DNA of 64,000 nucleotides from Planctomyces sp. SH-PL14 (GTDB lineage Bacteria > Planctomycetota > Planctomycetia > Planctomycetales > Planctomycetaceae). The translations under genes and the position numbers were made by a program. The notes under the pieces are model-generated. The model saw only the letters and a list, made by a program, of their open reading frames with translations. It ran no database searches and had not been told where the DNA came from. Numbering within the stretch: the stretch's first letter is position 1; each line of letters starts with the position of its first letter. The stretch is taken from NCBI RefSeq assembly GCF_001610835.1, contig NZ_CP011270.1, forward strand, positions 2,684,001 through 2,748,000, read 5' to 3'. Positions 9,825-18,875 of this stretch are shown one piece after another.

Positions 9825-10253
9825 ATGAAACCCGAGTGTCACATGCACGAGAGCGTAAGCTGGTTCCGTTGGGCAATGGTCTTCGGGTTCATGATCACGA
9901 ACTTTTTCGCGATCGCCGGGATCTTTGCTCCGGGCGCGGTTCTGACCCTGCTGGACCTGCCACTGGCGACATCGCCGGTCTGGCCGGCGTTCGCCTGGCT
10001 GCTCATGTTCCTCGTGAGCTGCTTCTCCATCCCGGCCGCTATTGATCCGTTGCGGCACTGGCCGACGGCCGTGTTCAGCGTCCTCAGCCATTTTGTTTAT
10101 GCCGCATTCTGGTACTGGCAGTTTCCCGCGCTGGCCCACAGGCCGGCCCCCTTGATCTGGTGGCTGGAGTTCATTCTCGGCGCGATCCAGCTGGTGCTCC
10201 TCACGCTGGTCCGCCGCGCCGCCCTGACGGAATCGATCAGTCCCAGGATCTAG
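9825..10253 (+). CDS. Small four-helix membrane protein
   Basis: 142 residues (136 if ATG 9843 is used), starting one base after the stop of the preceding cytochrome gene. Four hydrophobic stretches are visible, with a PAAIDPLRHWPTA loop between helices 2 and 3. The same layout (WFR start, FAPGAVLTLL, PAA...DPLRHW) recurs in the N-terminal half of the protein at 12154-13440 (WFRIALWAG, FWPNATLQTLG, PAACNPYRHR), so the two modules are homologous. It may be a membrane subunit that holds or feeds the haem proteins. The family is not recognised by name. Confidence 0.75.
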   Translation: MKPECHMHESVSWFRWAMVFGFMITNFFAIAGIFAPGAVLTLLDLPLATSPVWPAFAWLLMFLVSCFSIPAAIDPLRHWPTAVFSVLSHFVYAAFWYWQFPALAHRPAPLIWWLEFILGAIQLVLLTLVRRAALTESISPRI

Positions 10254-10263
10254 TACCGCTCAC

Positions 10264-12120
10264 ATGCTGTCGCGGAGACGTTCCATGGCCTCCTATCTGC
10301 CCGAAACGACCCGGCCTCGCCGCCGCCGAATCAGGCGCTGGCTTCTGTCGGGTCTTTTCGCACTGGTGTTGGTCGGCGGAGCGCTGGTGTGGGAGAAACT
10401 CTTCCACGAATACCCGCAGGAGTTCGCTACAACAGCCGACCAGTTCAAATACGGATCGATCGGCGCGGAGAACTCCCAGGGAATTCCTTACTGGATCTGG
10501 GTCGTCCTGCCGCGAGTCTTTCCCGATCACCTGCCGGGGCCCGGCGGTTATGCCTCGCTGGGAATTGTCTGGGAGCAGGTCGACCCCGGCCACCCCGCGC
10601 CGGAAATGCCCGTCGGCTTTTCAAGGAAGCGGATCGGCTATGACCGCGTCGCCGTCAATTGCGCTCTCTGCCATTCGGCGACCTACCGCACTCGATCCGA
10701 CGACGGGCGGCTCTCGGTGACGAATGTCGTGCCGGGCGGACCCGCCGGCCGCTTCGATCCCCAGTCCTATCTGGCGTTCCTCCGCGATTGTGCCCAAGAC
10801 CAACGGTTCAACGCCGACACGCTGATGGAAGCCATCTCCTACAACGTGAAACTCTCGACGCTCGACCAGTGGCTGTACCGCTATGTCCTGATTCCCGGGA
10901 CGCGGGACGCTCTCTTGAAGCAGTCCGCGGCCAGTCAGTGGATGCAGAGTCGCCCCCTGTGGGGCCACGGCCGTATCGACCCGTTCAATCCGGTCAAGTT
11001 CGGAATGCTCGAGATGAACCTCGACCGAACGATCGGCAACTCCGACATGATGCCTCTTTGGGACCTGTCCAGCCGCCGGACGCGTCAGGGGACATGGAAT
11101 CTGCACTGGGACGGACTCAATGTCGATCCACTCGATACTTCGCTTGCGGGCGCGTTGGGAGATGGAGCCACACGAAAATCGCTGCCCGTCGATCAGATCC
11201 GCAATCTGCAAACCTGGTTTACGTTCGAACTGCCGCCCCCCGGCAGTCCACCCGGCGCGAGGGCGAAGCGCGAACTGATCGAGGAGGGACGCCAGATTTT
11301 TGCCCGGCACTGCAGCGATTGCCACGGCCGCAAAGGAGATCGCCTCAATGAAGTCATCGTCTGGTCGTCAGACGATCCCAACGCCACGGACGACCATCGC
11401 CTGAAGATGTGGAACACGCTGACGGGGGACAATCCGCCGCGGCACGCGGCCGCGATCTACAATGACTACGGGAATGGCTATGCATGGGACTTGAACTCAT
11501 TCGTCAAGACCGAAGGCTATGTGGCCACGCCCCTGCAGGGGCTGTGGCTTCGAGGTCCTTACCTGCACAATGGCTCCGTGCCGACACTGGCCGACCTGCT
11601 CTGTCCACCTCTGTCTCAGGTGGAACAGCGAAAGTTGATCCTGGATGCGGCGGTCGAGACCAACCTGACCCGGCTGCTGGTGGAGTTCTTCACGGACCGC
11701 CCGGCGGATACAAGGACATTCGACAACCTGGTAACCACTCTCAAGGACGCGCGCGACGAGAGTGCCACGCGTCGTCTGGACGAGTTTCTGGAAGGGCTGC
11801 GGCGAGCGGAAATCAGTCCCGAAGGAGCCTCCGCGGTCGCGACCCGGCTGCAGCGGCTGAAGCCACTCGTCGATCGAGTGATCCGGCTGGCTCGCGAAAG
11901 ACGGCGCCGGCCTCCCATGTTCTACCGCGGCTCGGACGTGCTCGACATCGAGCATGTCGGATTTGTTCACGACAGTTCGGGGGTCGTCGGCCGGCACCTG
12001 GCGGTTCCTTACGTCACGCTCGTTCCCGGCAACAGTGCCCAAGGGCACCTCTACGGCACCACCCTTCCGCAGAGCCAAAAGCACGCGCTGCTGGAATTCT
12101 TGCGCAATGGTGAGTTCTAG
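10264..12120 (+). CDS. Membrane-anchored dihaem c-type cytochrome, second paralogue
   Basis: 618 residues. An arginine-rich start is followed by one transmembrane helix (about residues 27-47). Haem motifs are CALCH at 133-137 and CSDCH at 350-354, and LRGPYLHNGSVPTLADL follows the second haem. The overall plan matches the protein encoded at 7952-9823, including the bulky loops before the second haem, but an extra helical segment (about residues 470-550) precedes the C-terminal YRGSDVLD block. ATG 10285 is an alternative start. It lies ten nucleotides after the small membrane-protein gene. Two closely related cytochromes in one operon suggest either two electron-transfer partners or a heterodimer. 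Confidence 0.8.
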   Translation: MLSRRRSMASYLPETTRPRRRRIRRWLLSGLFALVLVGGALVWEKLFHEYPQEFATTADQFKYGSIGAENSQGIPYWIWVVLPRVFPDHLPGPGGYASLGIVWEQVDPGHPAPEMPVGFSRKRIGYDRVAVNCALCHSATYRTRSDDGRLSVTNVVPGGPAGRFDPQSYLAFLRDCAQDQRFNADTLMEAISYNVKLSTLDQWLYRYVLIPGTRDALLKQSAASQWMQSRPLWGHGRIDPFNPVKFGMLEMNLDRTIGNSDMMPLWDLSSRRTRQGTWNLHWDGLNVDPLDTSLAGALGDGATRKSLPVDQIRNLQTWFTFELPPPGSPPGARAKRELIEEGRQIFARHCSDCHGRKGDRLNEVIVWSSDDPNATDDHRLKMWNTLTGDNPPRHAAAIYNDYGNGYAWDLNSFVKTEGYVATPLQGLWLRGPYLHNGSVPTLADLLCPPLSQVEQRKLILDAAVETNLTRLLVEFFTDRPADTRTFDNLVTTLKDARDESATRRLDEFLEGLRRAEISPEGASAVATRLQRLKPLVDRVIRLARERRRRPPMFYRGSDVLDIEHVGFVHDSSGVVGRHLAVPYVTLVPGNSAQGHLYGTTLPQSQKHALLEFLRNGEF

Positions 12121-12153
12121 AACTCGCCATCGATCCGGAGGAGTTGACCATCC

Positions 12154-13440
12154 ATGACGCAACACGATCCGCAAATTGATCGCAACGGCTGGGGATTCTG
12201 GTTTCGAATTGCACTCTGGGCCGGGATTCTCCAGGACTTTGTCCTAGGCGTGCCAGCCGTGTTCTGGCCCAATGCGACGCTCCAGACGCTCGGACAAACG
12301 GCATCGCGTGAGCCAGCTTATGTCTCATTCGCCGCCGTGGTCCTGCTGACCTTGGGGGCGATGTATCTCCCGGCAGCCTGCAATCCTTACCGGCATCGCA
12401 CGATCGCATGGCTGTCCGTGTTGGCGCGGCCTCCGGGGGTTTCCTTCTTCTTCATTCTCTATTCCGGGACCTATCCCCTTTTCGGCGTCGTGGACCTCGT
12501 CCTCTCGCTGTTGCAGATTCCGCTGCTGATCCTGGCGCTGTACGGCAAAGTCGACCAGCCCTCCGGTCTCGCCATCGAGGGCGACGATCCCAAAGCCCAG
12601 TCCCCGTTTGGCTACTTCGGAACGACATTCCGCAAGCTTCAATCGGTCGTCTGGAGCGATGCGTATTCCAGGATTCCCTACCACTTGGCGCTGGGGCCCT
12701 TCCGCCTGATCACGTTCTGCAATCACTCCGCCCGGAACCTGATCGACAAACGGGACCTTCTTCCCTATTTCGACAAGTTGATCCATGCCAACGGCATCTG
12801 CCATGCGGGAACCTGGGAGATCACTGAAGAGTCTCCTTATTCCGGCTTCTTCGCGAAAGGTTCAAAAGGGCTGCTCCTGGCCCGGCTATCGGTCGCGGGC
12901 CTGACGGTCTCCCCCGGCACCCGCCGCGCCTTCGGAATTGCCGGCAAGCTGTTTCCTACGATGGACCACGACGAACAGGTCTATCCCGCGAACTTCGTCA
13001 CCGTCAGCCACCTGAGCGGCGACCGGTCCAATTATGTGATCGACATCCCGGTGACCAACCGTCCGACCATCGGACTCGACCCGCTGGCGAATCTGATCAA
13101 CCGCGGGATCTTCCGACTGATGGACCGTCGGCCGGGATTCCGTCAACTGCACCCGATTTCAATGCTGGGGCTTGGCCCGAAGGACCCGGTCAGTACTCCG
13201 ACTCTGATGATGCTCCGCGCCCCCGACTCGCTCCCGCGAGTGAAGGCCAAGGACTTTCGCGAGGAACTCCGCGTGAAGAACTATCCGAATGGAGAGCTCA
13301 TCTTCGAGATCCTCGTCCGCGAAAGCACGGACAAGGCGTGGAACAGAATCGGAAGGATTACATTTACGGACGATATCGTTTCGGAGAGCGGCGACAAGCG
13401 ATTGCATTTCTGGATCCCGCGAGACATTGGCGTTACTTAA
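12154..13440 (+). CDS. Membrane module fused to a catalase-like haem domain
   Basis: 428 residues. The first about 150 residues form four transmembrane helices homologous to the small protein at 9825-10253. The remaining part resembles the N-terminal half of catalases: KLIHANGICHAGTWEI aligns with the catalase block around the distal histidine (His211 here), and LLARLSVAG ... TRRAFGIAGKLFP aligns with the following Arg and RGFAVKFY region. The C-terminal haem-tyrosine motif of classical catalases is not obvious, so it is best called catalase-like (y4iL-like group, from memory). Such domains occur with lipid peroxide metabolism. RBS GGAGGAG-like purines lie just upstream. It may remove peroxides made by the oxidases of the operon. 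Confidence 0.7.
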   Translation: MTQHDPQIDRNGWGFWFRIALWAGILQDFVLGVPAVFWPNATLQTLGQTASREPAYVSFAAVVLLTLGAMYLPAACNPYRHRTIAWLSVLARPPGVSFFFILYSGTYPLFGVVDLVLSLLQIPLLILALYGKVDQPSGLAIEGDDPKAQSPFGYFGTTFRKLQSVVWSDAYSRIPYHLALGPFRLITFCNHSARNLIDKRDLLPYFDKLIHANGICHAGTWEITEESPYSGFFAKGSKGLLLARLSVAGLTVSPGTRRAFGIAGKLFPTMDHDEQVYPANFVTVSHLSGDRSNYVIDIPVTNRPTIGLDPLANLINRGIFRLMDRRPGFRQLHPISMLGLGPKDPVSTPTLMMLRAPDSLPRVKAKDFREELRVKNYPNGELIFEILVRESTDKAWNRIGRITFTDDIVSESGDKRLHFWIPRDIGVT

Positions 13441-13471
13441 TATTGACGTCCTTTACCCCCCCGGTTCTCTC

Positions 13472-15976
13472 ATGAAAAAATCCTTGTGTTTGGCCGTTCT
13501 ACTACTTGTGTTCGCGTCGAAAACGACGGCACAGCAGTTTTCTCAAGACGTCGAAATGATCGCGTTCGATGACACTGGAAACCTGATCCCGGCATCAGCC
13601 CAGCGGTTGAATGTGATTCTCAATCAGCCCGGAACTCCGCCGCCGACCGATGTATATATCGTCGCCCATGGATGGAACAACAGCTTCAGCGAGGCCAGGG
13701 CATCCTATCGAAAGATGATGGACCAGATGCGCGCGGTTGCCAACCGGCATACCTTGCTGGACGCGTCTTACCGTTCACTGATTGTCGGCGTCAGCTGGCC
13801 TTCCAAGGCCTGGGACGAGGAACCGCAGGGTCGTTCTCTGACAGATGAAGGAACCAGCGACAGCGATCTGCTAACGCTGTATCGCGTATTCCCGGCTGCG
13901 CTCGGCAACGGAACTTATGAGCAAGACATCTTAACGATGCAGCAATTGCTGGCCACCGCTCCTGAGTCGCTGACGGTGGCCGACTATCAGGTTGCGGAAG
14001 ACCTGTTTCGCAAATACCGCTTGAAAGGGGAAGATGCTGACGATGACGGCGTCTTTCTCTTTGCAACGGATGGTCGGGGATTGTTCGATTCTCGCTTTTC
14101 CATCCGCAATGGTCTGCGGATGTTTACCTATTGGCAAATGAAGGAGCGCGCCGGAGTCATTGGCCAGAAAGGCGTGCGGCCTAAGCTAATCGACCGCATC
14201 CATGTCGCTTATCCGCAGGCTCGGGTCCATCTGTTGGGGCACAGCTTTGGCTGCAAAATGATGCTGGCCTGTCTTGCTGCGAACCAACCTCCGGTGCGCA
14301 AGGTCGAATCGCTGGTATTGCTGCAGGGCGCGGTGTCCTATCAGGCGATGAGCCCGATCGGCAGTTACGCCAACGTCACAACTCGCGTGGCAGGTCCCAT
14401 CCTCGCCACATTTTCCGAACACGACTCGGCTCTCGGGCTGCCCTACGAACTCGCGTCGCAAGTGGCCGGGCAAACCGCGGAACGGAGCGCGTCCGTCTAC
14501 AGTGCGCTCGGACGAGTGGGAGCAGAGATCGGACAGCGGATCACAATCGTCGACGACCAGGCCGCTGATCCCTATGTCCTGAGGCCGGGGGTCTACAGCG
14601 CCGATGGACGAAGATACGTTCTGGAACACAGTGATTTTTTCAACGCAGCCGTCGCGAGGCTGATCTGGTCGGCTGTCCGGCCACAGGCAACTGGTGTTCA
14701 GCCAACCGATCATGGCCCGGCGCGATCACTTGGTCGCGGTCGTTCGTCTGATGAATTGCGAGGAGCCGCGCAACGTGCGTCGAAATTGGTGGCTGCAAGT
14801 GGCGATCTGCCTGATCGCGCCATCTTTCAACTCTTCGTCGAAAGTGTCGATTCGCAACTTGCAGCGCCTTCTCAGGCAGACGCACTCGGAACGGTAGCGG
14901 ACTCCATCACTTTTCCGCCGCTTTCCATAACACTCGATGAACCGGGCGGGTTTAACCTGACAGCGGCCAGACCGTTACGCGTCGACATCAATCGAAGTCT
15001 TGTCCGGAGTTCGTTGCGAAGCAAATTGATTGATGAGCAGTTTATCCTGGTCGACTCGTACCGGAAGAACGTCCGCCAGATGATCATCGACGGACGGGCC
15101 GATGCGGGTGTCGAGCGTGTGCTGGGTGACTGCGGCCAGCGCGATGGTGACTTTAAACAGTGCGTGGCCGTCGGCTGGCGACGCAAGGGACTGGACGGAG
15201 ACTGGTCATGGGAAGGCTCAGGAACGCTGGTCGATTCGAACTTTGTGCTGACGGCGGGGCACGTCGTACCTGATGGATTGCGGTTGCGCGCGCCAGCCGA
15301 GCGAATTGATACGATCGCCAACCGGTGGGAGTTCGCAGTTCTGATTGGAAATGACGTCAGTGCTGAAAGGCCCACCATCAAGCGCGTCAAGTTGCGCCAC
15401 GAGCATCCTGAGTTCGACGGGATCCGCTATCGACATGATCTGGCGCTGCTGGAACTGGTCGACCCGGTAAAGCCAGCCGATCTCGGACTCGCCGACGGCG
15501 CAGCGCTCCCCATCCAGCCAGCGGCAACGGAAGTGTGGAACAATGTAACACCGCAATTGGTAACGCTGGTTGGGTTCGGTTCCTGCAATCGGACAGCCGA
15601 TCCGGAGTCTTTCGGATCGAGACGCGCCGCGCCCGATGTCCCTGTCGGGATTCCAGCAAGCGAGAGCGATGCAAGAATTCTGGGGTGCAATTTTCCCTGG
15701 GAGTTCGCAGCCGGTGGAATGGGAGTCGATACCTGCAAAGGTGATAGCGGGGGTCCCGTCTTCTTTTTCGACGGTACCAAGTATTGGCTTGTGGGGGTCA
15801 CGTCGCGTGCCGCCCACATCAATGTCGCTGCTGGCATCTCGGTCGCTGCGCCGCAAATATCGCCTTGTGGAGACGGAGGGGTTTATGTCTGGATTGGAAA
15901 GTATCTTGACACTTGGATTCGACCTGCGATGAGGGCTGCCCGGGCCTCGGGTGCGACCACAGGGACCGGGAATTGA
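13472..15976 (+). CDS. Secreted alpha/beta-hydrolase fused to trypsin-like serine protease
   Basis: 834 residues from ATG 13472, which begins a good signal peptide (KKSLCLAVLLLVF ... TTAQ); earlier in-frame codons overlap the preceding gene. The N-terminal half has an alpha/beta-hydrolase pattern: VYIVAHGWNN oxyanion strand and nucleophile elbow GHSFG with Ser258. The C-terminal third is an S1 protease with a complete triad: TAGHV (His597), RHDLALLEL (Asp656) and CKGDSGGPV (Ser759). The order hydrolase then protease in one secreted chain is uncommon in my experience. It could be an esterase or lipase with a processing protease, or a two-activity degradative enzyme. It is the eighth gene of the operon. 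Confidence 0.8.
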   Translation: MKKSLCLAVLLLVFASKTTAQQFSQDVEMIAFDDTGNLIPASAQRLNVILNQPGTPPPTDVYIVAHGWNNSFSEARASYRKMMDQMRAVANRHTLLDASYRSLIVGVSWPSKAWDEEPQGRSLTDEGTSDSDLLTLYRVFPAALGNGTYEQDILTMQQLLATAPESLTVADYQVAEDLFRKYRLKGEDADDDGVFLFATDGRGLFDSRFSIRNGLRMFTYWQMKERAGVIGQKGVRPKLIDRIHVAYPQARVHLLGHSFGCKMMLACLAANQPPVRKVESLVLLQGAVSYQAMSPIGSYANVTTRVAGPILATFSEHDSALGLPYELASQVAGQTAERSASVYSALGRVGAEIGQRITIVDDQAADPYVLRPGVYSADGRRYVLEHSDFFNAAVARLIWSAVRPQATGVQPTDHGPARSLGRGRSSDELRGAAQRASKLVAASGDLPDRAIFQLFVESVDSQLAAPSQADALGTVADSITFPPLSITLDEPGGFNLTAARPLRVDINRSLVRSSLRSKLIDEQFILVDSYRKNVRQMIIDGRADAGVERVLGDCGQRDGDFKQCVAVGWRRKGLDGDWSWEGSGTLVDSNFVLTAGHVVPDGLRLRAPAERIDTIANRWEFAVLIGNDVSAERPTIKRVKLRHEHPEFDGIRYRHDLALLELVDPVKPADLGLADGAALPIQPAATEVWNNVTPQLVTLVGFGSCNRTADPESFGSRRAAPDVPVGIPASESDARILGCNFPWEFAAGGMGVDTCKGDSGGPVFFFDGTKYWLVGVTSRAAHINVAAGISVAAPQISPCGDGGVYVWIGKYLDTWIRPAMRAARASGATTGTGN

Positions 15977-15977
15977 A

Positions 15978-17573
15978 ATGACTCGGCCCATTGACTTAAT
16001 CGTCGTAGGCAGTGGCTTCGGGGGCGCTGTCGTGGCGTGCCGGGCTGCCGAGGCCGGGGCGCGCGTGCTGGTGTTGGAACGCGGCCGGAGGTGGACGCCC
16101 GACACGTACCCTCGAACGTTCAAGGATCCCTGGCTGTTCGATGCGCACCGCCCTCGGTATTGCAACGGCTGGTTGGACGTCCGCGTGTTCCCGAAAATGA
16201 CCGTGGTCCAGGGGGCCGGCGTCGGTGGAGGATCGCTGTGTTACTCGAGTGTTCTCCTGCCGGCGACGCCCGACGCGTTTGAGTCGGGCTGGCCGCCGGA
16301 GATCACGTTTCGCGAGTTGCAGCCCTACTATGAGCGGGCGGCACAGATGCTCCAACCGGCACCGGTTCCCGACGGACAGCGTTCGGCGCGGTTTCGATTG
16401 CTGCAGAGGGCGGCCGCCGCGGCGGGCCTCTCGGAGCAATTTCGTCCGGCCCCACTGGCGGTCTCGTTCGATCCCAACTACTCGTTCGACCTTCCGGAGC
16501 CGATTCACCCCCGGCACACTCACGCGTTCCGGAACGAACATGGCCGATGGCAGGGAACCTGCGTGCATCTGGGCAACTGCGACATCGGTTGCGACGTCCG
16601 CGCCAAGAATACGCTCGATCTCAACTACCTGGCGGTGGCCGAGAACCATGGGGCCGACATCCGGCCGTTGCATCTCGTCCGGTTTGTGGAGCCTGGCGGT
16701 CGGGGGTATCGGGTCCATGTCACGCAGCTGTCCAGCGGCGCCACCGAGGTGCTCGAGGCCCCCAAGGTCGTCTTGGCGGCCGGGTCGCTGGGAACGACGG
16801 AAATCCTGCTTCGATCTCGAGACGAATATGGAACGCTCCCTCAAATCAGCCCTGCGTTGGGTTCCGGCTGGAGTGCGAACGCGAACGTGCTCACACCAGC
16901 GAAATACCCTAATCGGAACGCCGTGCAGCAAGGCATCGGACCGACGATTTCCGCCATACTGGATTTTGGAGACGGCCCGCGACAAGGTCAGAAGTTCGTA
17001 GTGGAGGACGACGGCTTTCCCAATGTCCTTCTCAACACGCTGCGGGCGAAGTGGTCCACGCGCTGGGGCTCATCGGTCGCCATGTCTTTTCCCCCTTTGC
17101 TGCGGCGGGGTTTTGGCGAAAAGAACCCGCTTGCCAACCTGATGATATGGTTGGGAGCGGGAGTTGACCGCTCGGACGGCCACCTTCGCCTCCGCCGCCA
17201 ATGGCTGACTCCCTGGAAGCGTCGTCTCACTCTCAAATGGGACGCCGCCAGTGCCCTGGCCACGGTTGAAACCATTCTGCAGGTTCACAAGGAATTGACC
17301 TCCCGAACCGGTGGACGGTTGCAGATCCCCTTCTACTGGCGATGGTTCCGACACCTCGTGACCGTTCATCCACTCGGCGGAAGCAGGATATCTCAGGATG
17401 TTCTGTCGGGAGTCACCAATCATTTCGGAGAAGTGTTCGGGTACAAGGGGCTATTCGTCTGCGATGGAGCGGCCATCCCGCAGGCTATCGGACGGAACCC
17501 TTCATTAACAATCGCTGCTCTGGCGGAGAGATCTTCGCACTTCCTACTCCACAATTCTGATCATATAACCTAA
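15978..17573 (+). CDS. GMC oxidoreductase, cholesterol-oxidase-like
   Basis: 531 residues from ATG 15978, one base after the preceding stop. The FAD-binding start is IVVGSGFGGAVVACRAAEAG, and the second block VVQGAGVGGGSLCYSSVLL is the substrate-proximal pattern of the cholesterol-oxidase branch of GMC enzymes. HLGNCDIGCDVRAKNTLD also fits that branch. The C-terminus has HPLGGSRIS followed by GLFVCDGAAIPQAIGRNPS, with the catalytic His and Asn. Enzymes of this branch oxidise sterols or other bulky lipidic alcohols. No signal peptide is visible. It is the last gene of the operon; IS remnants begin immediately after it. Confidence 0.85.
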   Translation: MTRPIDLIVVGSGFGGAVVACRAAEAGARVLVLERGRRWTPDTYPRTFKDPWLFDAHRPRYCNGWLDVRVFPKMTVVQGAGVGGGSLCYSSVLLPATPDAFESGWPPEITFRELQPYYERAAQMLQPAPVPDGQRSARFRLLQRAAAAAGLSEQFRPAPLAVSFDPNYSFDLPEPIHPRHTHAFRNEHGRWQGTCVHLGNCDIGCDVRAKNTLDLNYLAVAENHGADIRPLHLVRFVEPGGRGYRVHVTQLSSGATEVLEAPKVVLAAGSLGTTEILLRSRDEYGTLPQISPALGSGWSANANVLTPAKYPNRNAVQQGIGPTISAILDFGDGPRQGQKFVVEDDGFPNVLLNTLRAKWSTRWGSSVAMSFPPLLRRGFGEKNPLANLMIWLGAGVDRSDGHLRLRRQWLTPWKRRLTLKWDAASALATVETILQVHKELTSRTGGRLQIPFYWRWFRHLVTVHPLGGSRISQDVLSGVTNHFGEVFGYKGLFVCDGAAIPQAIGRNPSLTIAALAERSSHFLLHNSDHIT

Positions 17574-17619
17574 CAGCGTGTTGAAAGACCGTCCTTCGCG
17601 TGGCGATTTCATACGCGTT

Positions 17620-17915
17620 CTAGTTGGAAGTGGCGCGTTTGAGTGCCTTGTCGGAGCAGACGGTCTTCATCAGTTCGGGGTTGAGAACTGCAGTCCGCCA
17701 TGCGGACATGGCCGCCGCCTCCAGCGAGTCGTAGTCGGCGTAGGACTTGTTCGACCAGTAGTGGCTCTTGAGGTAATGCCACAGATTCTCCGCCGGGTTC
17801 AGTTCTGGACTGTAAGCCGGAAGCTGCAGGACCGTGACATTGGCAGGCACACGGAGCATGTGGCTGGTGTGGAAGCCCGCTCCATCCCAGATCAGGACAG
17901 CCTGTTCGTCGGCAC
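17620..17915 (-). pseudogene. IS630-family transposase, C-terminal remnant
   Basis: The minus frame encodes the end of an IS630/Tc1-type DDE transposase: AVLIWDGAGFHTSH, then LQLPAYSPELNPAENLWHYL, which carries the second Asp and the Glu of the catalytic triad, then a C-terminal helix. Only about 95 residues remain; the N-terminal DNA-binding part is missing. The frame stays open up to about 17915, where it meets an IS110 fragment on the other strand. CAGCGTGTTGAAAGACCG at about 17574-17591 may be the outer end of the original element. Confidence 0.8.
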
Positions 17916-18515
17916 TTGAAGCTGCGGATCCGGTCGCTCCTGAAGGAGGAGCGGGTCGAGGAGGACTGCGAGCAAGGCGCCTGGACGAAACGGTGGCGGA
18001 CGTGGCTGGCCGGTGTGTTGCTGCCGGAGCATTCGCGATGGGTGCTGGATCGGGACCTCAAACGTCTCGATCAGCTAGCTCATGAGATCAAGGAAGTGGA
18101 CAACCGGATGGAGGAGGCGACGCGGGAAGACGTCGTAGTCCAGACGCTCCGGAAGCAGCCGGGAGTCGGCGTGGTGACGGCGCTGCTGTTGCGGGCTGTG
18201 ATCGGCCGCTTCGACCGGTTTCGGAGCGGGAAGCAGCTATCGCGGTACTGCGGCCTGACACCGCGGAACGCCTCCAGCGGGAAGCGGCAGTCAGACGGTG
18301 GCCTGGTGGCGGAGGGGCACGATGACCTGCGAGCAGCCTTGATCCAGTTGGCGAAGCGTCTTCCCCGGCACGAGCCGAGATGGCAGGAGCTGCATGCGAG
18401 GTTACGGAAGACAAAGCCGGCGAACGTAGTCTCGGCGGCGATTGCCAACCGGTGGGTGCGTCGTCTGTATCACGAGTTCGTTCCGGGCCTGAGCCGGAAT
18501 CGGGGCCCCGCATGA
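17916..18515 (+). pseudogene. IS110-family transposase, C-terminal fragment
   Basis: A 199-residue frame matching the C-terminal transposase_20 domain of IS110/IS116/IS902 recombinases: LRKQPGVGVVTALLLRAVIG, then GKQLSRYCGLTPRNASSG and HDDLRAALIQLAKRLP. The N-terminal RuvC-like DEDD domain is missing, so it is probably inactive. The apparent ATG at 17916 is a chance internal codon. It directly abuts the IS630 remnant. Confidence 0.8.
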
Positions 18516-18875
18516 GGCCGAACAAGGGAACATGAAGGACGAAGGAGCTTGGAGATGAGGAACCGAAGGAAGAAGACCACTGCGACGCCTGCGTCGCGAG
18601 GATGAGCTCGAGTGCCACTTGGGCGGAGGGAGAGGACAACCTCTCGATCCGACTCGTCAGCAGACAGGGCAGTTCTCGCAACCTCGAACATCCCCACATG
18701 GGCTAGGTGCTCCGCACCGAGGCTCGGATAGAAGACTGGGCTTCCCGCAGCGATCCACCTTCCGACCGATTCCGACTTGACGAGCAACAGACTTGCATAG
18801 AAATGGCACCCGGCCCCAGCCACCCCGCCGAGCGTGAATCTCCAACATGCCAGGTGTTGATCCAGCATTCGCCAC
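18516..18875. other. Gap without a gene
   Basis: About 360 bases between the IS110 fragment and the immunity gene. Short frames occur on both strands without recognisable motifs. A purine-rich stretch (about 18527-18580) lies just after the IS110 frame. No terminator with a T-run is seen. Confidence 0.45.
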
